Assembly: GCA_026988315.1 (NCBI GenBank)
Contig: JALSLJ010000097.1
Span: forward strand, 1-35,557
Direction of reading: 5' to 3'
Source: Sulfurimonas sp.
GTDB taxonomy: Bacteria; Campylobacterota; Campylobacteria; Campylobacterales; Sulfurimonadaceae
Length of the DNA: 35,557 bases
The notes beneath the pieces are model-generated. The model did no database searches and was not told the origin of the DNA. It worked only from the letters and a program-made list of their open reading frames with translations. The position numbers were made by a program, and so were the translations under genes. Below, in pieces: positions 1-6,441 of the stretch. How positions within the stretch are numbered: position 1 is the first letter of the stretch; every line of letters begins with the position of its first letter.

Positions 1-1
1 G

Positions 2-31
2 AGCTAGATTCCAGGTCAAGCCTGGAATGAC
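2..31 (-). repeat. Palindromic repeat element, copy 1
   Basis: A perfect 8-bp inverted repeat, ATTCCAGG (8-15) and CCTGGAAT (21-28), encloses the loop TCAAG. The same 30 bases recur without change at 255-284. Read on the minus strand the unit is GTCA, arm, CTTGA loop, arm, TCTAG. Two further elements in the window (215-235 and 29743-29763) share this frame with different arms. It is non-coding and resembles the dispersed hairpin repeats of many bacterial genomes; the specific family is not identified. Confidence 0.8.
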
Positions 32-130
32 GGAGTTGTCAAACTGGAATGACGGAGTTGTCAAACTGGAATGACGGAGTTGTCAAACTGGAATGACGGA
101 CTTATCAAACTGTATGACGAACCAATCAAA
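22..130. repeat. 22-bp tandem repeat (minisatellite)
   Basis: Three identical head-to-tail 22-base units start at 22, 44 and 66. A fourth at 88-109 differs at a few positions and a fifth at 110-130 is strongly degenerate. Each unit begins CTGGAATGACGG and ends GTTGTCAAA. The CTGGAATGAC part is one arm plus flank of the palindromic element at 2-31, so the array looks like repeated duplication of half an element and its flank. There are no unique spacers, so it is not a CRISPR. Confidence 0.85.
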
Positions 131-146
131 TCGAAATAACAATACC

Positions 147-222
147 CCGTCACCCTAAACTAAAACTCCGTCACCCTAAACTAAAACTCCGTCACCCTAA
201 ACTAAAACTCCGTCACCCTAAA
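147..222. repeat. 21-bp tandem repeat (minisatellite)
   Basis: Three identical 21-base units start at 147, 168 and 189, each beginning CCGTCACCCTAAACT and ending AAAACT. A fourth partial unit at 210 runs into the complete hairpin at 215-235. The units carry the GTCACCCTAAACT half of that hairpin. The array is therefore the counterpart of the 22-130 array, built from a different variant of the same element in the opposite orientation. Confidence 0.85.
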
Positions 223-239
223 CTTGATTTAGGGTCTAA
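210..239 (+). repeat. Palindromic repeat element, variant stem
   Basis: An 8-bp perfect stem, ACCCTAAA (215-222) and TTTAGGGT (228-235), encloses the loop CTTGA and is followed by TCTAA. The GTCA entry, the CTTGA loop and the TCTA exit match the minus-strand reading of the elements at 2-31 and 255-284. The arms differ from those copies and still pair fully, which means the changes are compensatory. Confidence 0.75.
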
Positions 240-254
240 CTTAAGCTTACTAGC

Positions 255-284
255 AGCTAGATTCCAGGTCAAGCCTGGAATGAC
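255..284 (-). repeat. Palindromic repeat element, copy 2
   Basis: Exact second copy of the 30-base unit at 2-31, in the same orientation, with arms at 261-268 and 274-281. A decayed ATCAAACTGAATGAC at 291-305 follows it and resembles the 22-bp tandem unit. The two copies bracket the whole minisatellite patch, which lies downstream of the RDD gene. Confidence 0.8.
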
Positions 285-341
285 ATGGTTATCAAACTGA
301 ATGACAATAATTATTACTTTTATTGAATTTTTCTAGTAAAT

Positions 342-809
342 CTAATCCTCTACACTAATCACAACAGTCCCACAAATAAGGTCATGTAATGTTTTGTTGT
401 CTTTTCTAAAAAAAGGGACTAAGAGCCCTAGCAATATCATTCCTGAAAATAAAAATGCTATAAAGCGGTATAATGCTCTAAAAAAAGAGATATTCTCTCC
501 CGTCTTTGCATCCACAACTTTTATGATGTACGCTTTTTTACCAGGTGTTTGCCCAAATTTAGACACAAGAACTGCATAAATGAGTCCATATAAAGTCATC
601 CCTATAAATGGAGCAATCTGTGATGACTGGAAATCATCTTTGCCACTCATAACAACATAAGCTATCAGATACAATATAGGTGCATATATCATAAACATAT
701 CAGTTATTAGTGCTTTAACTCTCTCTGAGTACCTTGCATACTTAAAAGTACGCGTTTGTTTTACATTTTTAATCTGTTTTGATTGTTTTTTTATATCTCT
801 AAATCTCAT
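342..809 (-). CDS. RDD family integral membrane protein
   Basis: An inner-membrane protein of about 155 residues with the RDD layout. A basic N-terminal stretch leads to a first membrane segment containing RVKALITDMF (the conserved Arg and Asp). A second segment ends in FGQTPGKKA, the family's GQTxGK signature, and a third lies near the C-terminus before KDNKTLHDLICGTVV. RDD proteins are of mostly unknown role, with transport or ion exchange suggested for some. I prefer the ATG at 809 because GAGG lies just upstream of it; a TTG at 863 would add 18 residues of low-quality sequence. The gene is divergent from the porin and not in an operon. The 3' end abuts the repeat patch at 1-340. Confidence 0.85.
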   Translation of the reverse strand: MRFRDIKKQSKQIKNVKQTRTFKYARYSERVKALITDMFMIYAPILYLIAYVVMSGKDDFQSSQIAPFIGMTLYGLIYAVLVSKFGQTPGKKAYIIKVVDAKTGENISFFRALYRFIAFLFSGMILLGLLVPFFRKDNKTLHDLICGTVVISVED

Positions 810-1018
810 AGCCTCATTATACATAAAATATGTATATAAGTTATAGTCTTTAAATAAATTCAAATTTTCCCTATTTATACTTCATATTTATCTCAAATAT
901 CTCTATTGATTAGAAATCTATCGTACAAATGCGTTACATTAACTGCATTTATTCCAAACATTAGAGAATACTTATAAAAATAACTAGTAATTTAAAGTTA
1001 AATTCAATTTAACAGATA

Positions 1019-1024
1019 TATAAT
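1019..1024 (+). promoter_or_regulatory. Predicted -10 box upstream of the porin
   Basis: TATAAT sits in an AT-rich run with no clear -35, as is usual for Campylobacterota sigma70 promoters. A start near 1031 would give a leader of about 105 nt that carries both hairpins at 1058-1110. Apart from this, 864-1057 holds no gene I can see. Confidence 0.5.
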
Positions 1025-1057
1025 ATACGAAATTTCAAATCTATCTCGTTTTAGAAA

Positions 1058-1093
1058 TGATAGTGAAATAACAATTATGTTATTTTGCTATCA
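1058..1093 (+). promoter_or_regulatory. Long hairpin in the porin leader
   Basis: TGATAGTGAAATAACA (1058-1073) pairs with TGTTATTTTGCTATCA (1078-1093) over 16 positions, including two G-U wobbles, around the loop ATTA. It ends 42 bases before the porin ATG. Its 3' arm overlaps the left arm of a second possible stem, TATCACTT (1089-1096) with AAGTGGTA (1103-1110), so the two cannot form fully together. This may be an RNA control element or a DNA operator; the sequence alone does not decide. Confidence 0.55.
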
Positions 1094-1135
1094 CTTCTAC
1101 AAAAGTGGTATATTTGTATAAAACAGGAGAATCAT

Positions 1136-2365
1136 ATGAAAAAAACTTTAGTTTCTTTAGCGGCAGTAGCGGCTTTAACAACAGGTGCTATGGCAGCAGA
1201 TAAAGGTATAGATTTCGTAACAACAGGTGAAGCAACAATCTATTATGAAACAACAGATAATGGCAATGTAGCTAACTCAGATGATACACTATTTGGTAAA
1301 ACTGAATCTAAAGCAAACTTCGCATTTCAAATAAATAACGATGCTGACTTAGGCAATGGATTTGCATTAGGTAGTCAATTAACTTTCTTAGGAACATCTG
1401 GATTAACAACTAGTTCAGTTTCAAATGTTGCACAGAACAATACTAGTGGTGACGAAGTTACATTAACTAAAATCAATTTAACTAAAAAAGTTGGTAATAC
1501 AACCGTGAAACTAGGTCGTCAAGAACTTCCTAAATCACTTTCTCCATTTGCTTTCTCTGAAAAATGGAATGTATATAAAAATACATTTGATGCGGTTTTA
1601 GTTGTAAATAGTGATATCCCAGGAGTTACTTTAGTTGGTGCAATTGTAGGAACAACGAATTCATCAAAAGATGTTGGTGCATGGACTGATTTAGTTGTTA
1701 AAACGCAAGGTGGTGTTACAACTACAGCTGAAGGAGCTTATATGCTAACAGCTCAAACTGCTGCTATCCCTATGACAACTTTAACAGCTTCATATTATCA
1801 ACTTGGTCAAGTTATTACTAATCCTTTAGGTATAGATGATGAAAGAGCTACAGCTTTATGGGTTGATGCTAAATTAGCTGGTAAATCAATGCCTTTAGGT
1901 CTTAAAATTGGTCTTCAAGGTGGTTCAATAACTCCAGATGGCACTGGCTTAGATGCTACAAATGCTATGGGTGTTAAACTTGGCTTAGCTCCAACTGATG
2001 GACTTAATCTTTGTTTTGCTTACTCAACTGTTGATGATGGTTCAGTTCAAATTAGAAATGCAGGAACTGGTGTAAAGACTCCATTATATACTCAACTAAT
2101 TAAGAACCAGGACTATATCAGCAAAGATAATGATACTTTAATGGTTAGAGCTGCATACAAACTCGGTGGAACAAGCAAGATAATTTTACAAGCTAGTTCA
2201 ACTACAGACAATTCTGCTGCAGAAAATGATGCTACAGATATTGAACTTGTATACAAAGTTAAAGCTGGTGGAGTAAATATGCTTGCTGGATTATTTAACA
2301 CTAAAATGAGTAATGACGACTCTGCTAAAAACTATGTTCGTCTTGTAGCTCGCTACGCTTTCTAA
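1136..2365 (+). CDS. Outer-membrane porin (Campylobacterota type)
   Basis: A predicted 409-residue exported beta-barrel protein. The start is the ATG at 1136, with AGGAGA at 1125-1130. The N-terminus is a textbook signal peptide, MKKTLVSLAAVAALTTGAMA, followed by ADKG, so cleavage is expected after residue 20. The mature part is rich in Gly, Thr, Asn and alternating hydrophobic residues, and the last strand ends VRLVARYAF. A terminal Phe is the outer-membrane insertion signal. The protein likely forms the general diffusion channel of the outer membrane. Family (MOMP-like porin) is judged from overall character rather than a specific motif. It is monocistronic, with a structured leader upstream and a hairpin downstream at 2388-2415. 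Confidence 0.85.
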   Translation: MKKTLVSLAAVAALTTGAMAADKGIDFVTTGEATIYYETTDNGNVANSDDTLFGKTESKANFAFQINNDADLGNGFALGSQLTFLGTSGLTTSSVSNVAQNNTSGDEVTLTKINLTKKVGNTTVKLGRQELPKSLSPFAFSEKWNVYKNTFDAVLVVNSDIPGVTLVGAIVGTTNSSKDVGAWTDLVVKTQGGVTTTAEGAYMLTAQTAAIPMTTLTASYYQLGQVITNPLGIDDERATALWVDAKLAGKSMPLGLKIGLQGGSITPDGTGLDATNAMGVKLGLAPTDGLNLCFAYSTVDDGSVQIRNAGTGVKTPLYTQLIKNQDYISKDNDTLMVRAAYKLGGTSKIILQASSTTDNSAAENDATDIELVYKVKAGGVNMLAGLFNTKMSNDDSAKNYVRLVARYAF

Positions 2366-2387
2366 GAAACTCTTAGAAAACACACTT

Positions 2388-2415
2388 ATGATACTACTCT
2401 TTTGAGTGGTGTCAT
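2388..2415 (+). terminator. Hairpin downstream of the porin
   Basis: ATGATACTACTC (2388-2399) pairs with GAGTGGTGTCAT (2404-2415) over 12 positions with two G-U wobbles and a TTTT loop, 23 bases after the porin stop. No strong T-run follows, so it may stabilise the 3' end rather than be a full intrinsic terminator. Confidence 0.6.
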
Positions 2416-2462
2416 ACCCTTCCATATTAATTTTAATCCAAAACTTTTATTATTTACCTTTG

Positions 2463-2564
2463 TTTTATTTAGATGATGATTATAGATATATTGTTAATGG
2501 TAGAAAAGATAGAAAATCAAACTCCCAAAGCTATGCTAGCCTAGATGAAATAAATTGGGATTAA
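2463..2564 (+). pseudogene. Possible antitoxin remnant before the relE fragment
   Basis: This frame lacks a start codon with a ribosome-binding site but reads DDDYRYIVNGRKDRK and then SYASLDEINWD before a TAA at 2562. A short acidic tail ending directly before a RelE-like frame fits the position of a cognate antitoxin. I cannot assign it to a family by sight. The call rests on position and is weak. Confidence 0.25.
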
Positions 2565-2568
2565 TTGA

Positions 2569-2703
2569 GTAGATTCAAAGAAAATGACTAATAAAAATGG
2601 TTTTAGACTTAGAATTGGTAGTTTTAGGTTTATATATGATGTATCAGATAAAGAGTTGGTAATCTATATGGAAAAAGGCGATAATAGAGACGATATATAT
2701 TAA
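2569..2703 (+). pseudogene. RelE/ParE-family toxin fragment
   Basis: The frame ends in RLRIGSFRFIYDVSDKE, then ELVIYMEKGDNRDDIY and a TAA at 2701. This is the C-terminal half of a RelE/ParE toxin: the R-hydrophobic-R-IGxYR strand, the IIY strand and the final RxDIY. The N-terminal helices are missing, and an in-frame TGA at 2566 closes the frame upstream. A TTG-initiated frame at 2565, LSRFKEND, may be the original start, now out of frame. The locus therefore looks deleted and frameshifted. Its stop lies just before the promoter of the lipoprotein operon. Confidence 0.65.
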
Positions 2704-2710
2704 AACTTTA

Positions 2711-2719
2711 TGATATAAT
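2711..2719 (+). promoter_or_regulatory. Extended -10 promoter of the lipoprotein-moa-que operon
   Basis: TGATATAAT is a perfect extended -10 (TGnTATAAT). It is 30 bases before the lipoprotein ATG, so the leader should be about 23 nt, with AGAGAGA as the likely ribosome-binding site. Confidence 0.7.
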
Positions 2720-2748
2720 TTCTTCAACTTAAAAGAGAGAAAACCTCA

Positions 2749-3360
2749 ATGAAAACTATCAAAACACTACTTCTATCACTCACTTTACTCCTTATCTCTG
2801 GATGTGGAAGCAAGGTGCCTTATAAGACTCAAGAACCACTCAAAAACGCTGCTCTTGTTTACATATATGTTACAGATACAAACAACTTTACAGACAACCT
2901 TGAAACATCTATATACCAAATCCGCATCAACGGTAAAAAAATCAAACAAAAAATTTCTCACAACGAATATATGCCTCTTGACCTTAAAGCAGATGAAGTC
3001 ACTATCTCAACAACAAGAACGCAGATAGAAGAACGCTCACTTACACTTCATCTTGAAGCTGGAAAAATCTACTACTTACGAGTTAAAACTGATATGGATG
3101 ATGGCGGATTTGAATTTGAAGAGGTTAAAAAAAGTATAGGTATGCAAGAGATTGTAAAAACGACACTCGCTGGCGCAACTCTTGAAGATAAAGATGCTAA
3201 ACTTACAGAACTTATGGAATCAAAAAAATCTGATGCTGGTAAAAAAGAAAGTTTTTCTAAAATAGATGAGATAAAAAAAGCTCATGAGTTAAAAGAACAA
3301 GGTATAATCTCAAACGAAGAGTTTGAAGCACTCAAAAAAGAAATTTTAAATGCTAAGTGA
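2749..3360 (+). CDS. SHOCT-domain lipoprotein
   Basis: A 203-residue predicted lipoprotein. The signal peptide ends in the lipobox ISGC, so Cys19 should be lipidated. Residues from about 30 to 130 form a beta-rich domain (ALVYIYVTDT, a DNLETSIYQIRINGKKI stretch, LEAGKIYYLRV) like DUF2846-type periplasmic domains. The C-terminus, about 170-203, is a SHOCT motif: IDEIKKAHELKEQGIISNEE followed by FEALKKEIL. SHOCT modules are thought to mediate oligomerisation or docking; the function here is unknown. It is the first gene after the extended -10, and its last 11 bases overlap mntA. Whether it truly works with the downstream genes is unclear. Confidence 0.8.
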   Translation: MKTIKTLLLSLTLLLISGCGSKVPYKTQEPLKNAALVYIYVTDTNNFTDNLETSIYQIRINGKKIKQKISHNEYMPLDLKADEVTISTTRTQIEERSLTLHLEAGKIYYLRVKTDMDDGGFEFEEVKKSIGMQEIVKTTLAGATLEDKDAKLTELMESKKSDAGKKESFSKIDEIKKAHELKEQGIISNEEFEALKKEILNAK

Positions 3361-3724
3361 AAAAAAACTTAAAAATATACTAGAACAAGAGTTGCAAAAA
3401 AATTCCAATATCATATTTGGGTATCTTTTTGGCTCATATGCTGATGGTAGCTATAATGATAGAAGCGACATTGATATTGCCCTATATTTAGTTGATAATA
3501 GCTTTGATGCTCAACTTAGTATTAGTTTTGAGCTATCAAGAACTTTAAAAAAAAACATAGACTTAACTGTTTTAAATACAATCAAAAATCTTTATTTGAG
3601 TGAAGATATTCTTAACAAGGGGATAGTAATTAAAGATTCAGATAAAAGAATAGATTTTGAATTAAAAAAGCATCATCAATTTATAGATTTCATAGAATTC
3701 AAAAAGAGAATATATGTTGCATAA
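3350..3724 (+). CDS. mntA: MntA-type nucleotidyltransferase antitoxin
   Basis: A 124-residue minimal nucleotidyltransferase. Residues 28-42 match GSx10DxD exactly (GSYADGSYNDRSDID), giving the metal-binding Asp40 and Asp42. In characterised HEPN/MNT modules this protein adds AMP units to a tyrosine of the partner HEPN RNase and silences it. The start ATG lies inside the last codons of the lipoprotein gene (11-bp overlap), and its own end overlaps hepT by 11 bp, so all three are probably translationally coupled. Family membership is clear; antitoxin activity is inferred from the family and the partner gene. Confidence 0.88.
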   Translation: MLSEKKLKNILEQELQKNSNIIFGYLFGSYADGSYNDRSDIDIALYLVDNSFDAQLSISFELSRTLKKNIDLTVLNTIKNLYLSEDILNKGIVIKDSDKRIDFELKKHHQFIDFIEFKKRIYVA

Positions 3725-4121
3725 TATAGAGATGAAAATTGAAAAAATTGAAAAATACTTAGAAATACTCGAGGATTTTAAGGTTGATTGCAAACAAAGA
3801 TTTTCTCAAGACCATATATTTGAAGGAGCTTTATTGCATTATCTATACTTGGTGAGTGATAGCTGTATTTCACTTGCAGAGATGATTATAAAGTACAAAT
3901 CATTTAGAACTACACAAAGCTATTTTGATAGCATTATCATACTTGGTGACAAAAAAGTTTTACCAAGAGAATTTGCTTATAAATTTGCTCAAATTGCATC
4001 ATTTAGAAATTTTCTTGCACATGATTACGAAGATGTAAATTACCTTGTGATATGTGACGAAGTTTTAGATAAACTTCAAGATATAAAACAATATTTAAAA
4101 TATATAAAAGAAGTGATATAA
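3714..4121 (+). CDS. hepT: HepT-type HEPN ribonuclease toxin
   Basis: A 135-residue, mostly helical HEPN protein (HepT/DUF86 family). The Rx4HxY motif is intact: Arg98, His103 and Tyr105 in RNFLAHDY. Arg and His form the RNA-cleaving site of the HEPN dimer, and the tyrosine is the known AMP-acceptor in studied MntA/HepT pairs. The start may be the ATG at 3714 or the one at 3732 (MKIEKIEKYL). The stop is directly followed by the moaA ATG. A chromosomal toxin fixed inside a cofactor operon may be active or domesticated; nothing in the motif suggests it is dead. Confidence 0.87.
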   Translation: MLHNIEMKIEKIEKYLEILEDFKVDCKQRFSQDHIFEGALLHYLYLVSDSCISLAEMIIKYKSFRTTQSYFDSIIILGDKKVLPREFAYKFAQIASFRNFLAHDYEDVNYLVICDEVLDKLQDIKQYLKYIKEVI

Positions 4122-5087
4122 ATGCTAATAGATAGCTATGATAGAGTAGTTGATTATCTAAGAGTTTCGGTTACTGAGAGATGTAACTTTAGATGTCAAT
4201 ACTGTATGCCAGAGAAACCATTTTCATGGGTTCCAAAAGAAAATATACTCTCGTTTGAAGAGCTATTTGAATTTATGAAAATAGCTATAGATGAGGGTGT
4301 GAAAAAGATTCGTATTACAGGTGGTGAACCTCTACTTCGTGAAAGACTTGATGTTTTTATAAAGATGATTTATGATTATGAACCATCTATTGATTTAGCA
4401 ATGACAACCAATGCTTATCTATTAAAAGGGACAGCACAAAGACTCAAAGATGCAGGACTACAACGGATAAATGTTAGCATAGATACTCTAAAGCCAGATG
4501 TAGCAATGCGTATCGCTCAAAAAGATGTTTTAAAAAATGTTTTAGAGGGTGTAAATGAAGCTTTAAAAGTTGGCTTAAAAGTAAAAGTAAATATGGTACC
4601 TATGTATGGTATGAATGCAGATGAAATTATAGATGTTTTAGAGTACTCTAAAGAGCGTGGAATGAGCATACGCTTTATAGAATATATGGAAAACCAATAT
4701 GCTGATAAAAGCATCTCTGGCTTAAAATCCGAAAAACTACTTGAGATTTTAAGTGCCAAGTATGAGTTTGAAGATGAAGGATTTGATGGAAGTTCCCCTT
4801 CTCATTATTTTCGTATGAAAGATGGGTACAGATTTGGAATTATTGAGCCTTATGAAGATGACTTTTGTAAAAAATGTAACCGTATAAGACTCACAGCTGA
4901 GGGACAACTCATCCCATGTTTGTATTTTGATGAAGCTATGAGTATAGCTGAATCAATAAAAAAAGGTGATATTAAGGGTGCAGCCGCAGTCTTAAAAGAG
5001 GTAATTAGAACTAAACCTGAAAAAAATCGTTGGGGCGGTGATGATGCAGAGATGTCAAGTCGTGCTTTTTATGAAACTGGTGGATGA
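4122..5087 (+). CDS. moaA: GTP 3',8-cyclase MoaA
   Basis: This radical SAM enzyme of 321 residues catalyses the first step of molybdenum cofactor synthesis, GTP to 3',8-cyclo-7,8-dihydro-GTP. The N-terminal cluster motif is CNFRCQYC, followed by [12 protein letters not shown] for SAM binding. The C-terminal GTP-binding cluster is CKKCNRIRL with a third Cys in LIPCLY. The chain ends in Gly-Gly, as functional MoaA requires. The start abuts the hepT stop with no gap, and the stop is three bases from the queE TTG. The partner gene moeA lies nearby at 6442 on the other strand. Mo-cofactor would serve respiratory molybdoenzymes such as nitrate reductase, not seen in this window. Confidence 0.97.
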   Translation: MLIDSYDRVVDYLRVSVTERCNFRCQYCMPEKPFSWVPKENILSFEELFEFMKIAIDEGVKKIRITGGEPLLRERLDVFIKMIYDYEPSIDLAMTTNAYLLKGTAQRLKDAGLQRINVSIDTLKPDVAMRIAQKDVLKNVLEGVNEALKVGLKVKVNMVPMYGMNADEIIDVLEYSKERGMSIRFIEYMENQYADKSISGLKSEKLLEILSAKYEFEDEGFDGSSPSHYFRMKDGYRFGIIEPYEDDFCKKCNRIRLTAEGQLIPCLYFDEAMSIAESIKKGDIKGAAAVLKEVIRTKPEKNRWGGDDAEMSSRAFYETGG

Positions 5088-5090
5088 TGC

Positions 5091-5849
5091 TTGCTTTACT
5101 TAGTTGAACATTTTTACTCCATCCAAGGTGAAGGTCGCTATACAGGTACACCATCCGTTTTCTTTCGCTTTGGTGGTTGTAACATGAAGTGTGAAGGGTT
5201 TGGATGTATTGAAAAAGCCTCCAATGGTACAGAGGTCTTAGGTTGTGATACGGTATATGCAGTAAACAAAGAGCATTTTTCTCATAACTGGGTACCGATA
5301 CAACATCCACATCAACTTACAAGCATACTTGACCAATATGAACTGCCCGAGGGTGTAGATATAGTTCTAACAGGTGGCGAACCGCTAATATATGCAAGTG
5401 ACCCCATTTTTATAAAATTCTTAGAAGATTTAGATGCAAATGGGCATACAATTACTTTTGAGACTAATGGTTCTATTGGCATTGATTTTGAAAAATTTCC
5501 TATCTATAAAGAGTGTATATTTGCCCTCTCTATAAAACTCTCTAACTCAAATGAACCTTTTAACAAAAGAGTTCGCGGAGATATTATCTACTCCATAGCA
5601 TCTGAGTCAAAAGAGGCTTTTTTCAAGTTTTCTATTGATGCAGAATCTATTAACCTTGGTTTAGAAGATGAGATAATTAACATAATCATGCATGCTCCAA
5701 AAACTAAAGTTTACTGTATGCCTCTAGGTGGAAATAAAGCAGAAGTAGAGGCAAACACAGAACCCCTAATAGAGTTTTGTAAATCTAAAGGTTACAATTT
5801 CAGCGATAGATTACATATAAGAATTTGGGATCAAAATAAAGGAGTTTAG
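5091..5849 (+). CDS. queE: 7-carboxy-7-deazaguanine synthase QueE
   Basis: A radical SAM enzyme of 252 residues that converts carboxytetrahydropterin to 7-carboxy-7-deazaguanine on the way to preQ0 and queuosine. Family marks are HFYSIQGEG near residue 7, FRFGGCNMKC, and LTGGEPL. The usual cluster motif CxxxCxxC is expanded: Cys30 and Cys34 are followed by Cys39, and then by GCDT with Cys52, which aligns with the WCDT of standard enzymes. The third ligand is therefore probably Cys52 after an insertion. The start is the TTG at 5091, since a TGA lies in frame just upstream and GGTGGA precedes it. queD follows with no gap. Confidence 0.9.
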   Translation: MLYLVEHFYSIQGEGRYTGTPSVFFRFGGCNMKCEGFGCIEKASNGTEVLGCDTVYAVNKEHFSHNWVPIQHPHQLTSILDQYELPEGVDIVLTGGEPLIYASDPIFIKFLEDLDANGHTITFETNGSIGIDFEKFPIYKECIFALSIKLSNSNEPFNKRVRGDIIYSIASESKEAFFKFSIDAESINLGLEDEIINIIMHAPKTKVYCMPLGGNKAEVEANTEPLIEFCKSKGYNFSDRLHIRIWDQNKGV

Positions 5850-6431
5850 ATGATTATAAGAAAACAATTTAAATTTGAAAATGCTCATATTGTTCGTGGA
5901 TGTTCTACTATAAAGTGTAGAAGTTCCATTCACGGACACTCTTATAAGGTGGAACTTCTCTTTGAATCTAACTTTTTAGATAATGGACAAATGGTTTACG
6001 ATTTTGGCTTAATGAAGCAAAATATGAAAGCACTTATTGATAGTTTTGACCATTCTATCGCTTTATGGAGTGGAGATAACAAAGAGTATATAGCTGATAT
6101 GAAACAACACTCAAACAGATGGGTAGAGCTTCCTGTTTCACCATCATGTGAACAGTTTTCCCGCGTTATTTTCATCATGATAGATAAGCTTTTAAAACTC
6201 ACAAGTAGTGTAAATGGTGAAAAGGAGGTACACCTTCATAGCGTAATTGTTCATGAAACAGAGACAGGCTATGCACAAGCGTTTATGGATGATGCCTTCT
6301 CTTACGAGATGGGTGTTATCAATCTTCATGAGATTATATTTAGCGATGAGATAAAAGATGGTTGGGGCGATACGCAACTATGGGATAAAATCATAGATGA
6401 TGTAAGTTTTATAAATCCCAAGGATGTTTAG
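5850..6431 (+). CDS. queD: 6-carboxytetrahydropterin synthase QueD
   Basis: A 193-residue PTPS-fold enzyme that makes 6-carboxy-5,6,7,8-tetrahydropterin from dihydroneopterin triphosphate, the substrate supplied to QueE. Zinc ligands are His13 in FENAH and His28 and His30 in IHGHSY. The probable catalytic cysteine, Cys23, is four residues from HGH rather than the usual three; Cys18 is an alternative. The FDH motif follows near residue 67, and HETETGYAQAF carries the conserved Glu. It is about 70 residues longer than the E. coli protein. AAAGGAG lies in the end of queE, directly before the ATG. The convergent moeA ends 10 bases away. Confidence 0.9.
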   Translation: MIIRKQFKFENAHIVRGCSTIKCRSSIHGHSYKVELLFESNFLDNGQMVYDFGLMKQNMKALIDSFDHSIALWSGDNKEYIADMKQHSNRWVELPVSPSCEQFSRVIFIMIDKLLKLTSSVNGEKEVHLHSVIVHETETGYAQAFMDDAFSYEMGVINLHEIIFSDEIKDGWGDTQLWDKIIDDVSFINPKDV

Positions 6432-6441
6432 GATTTATAAG

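Noticed and set aside
22-222. Possible CRISPR array at the start of the window
   Set aside because: Units are directly adjacent without unique spacers, and no cas genes are near. They are minisatellites.
1085-1135. Earlier start for the porin at 1085
   Set aside because: It would add 17 residues before a perfect signal peptide; AGGAGA at 1125 points to 1136.
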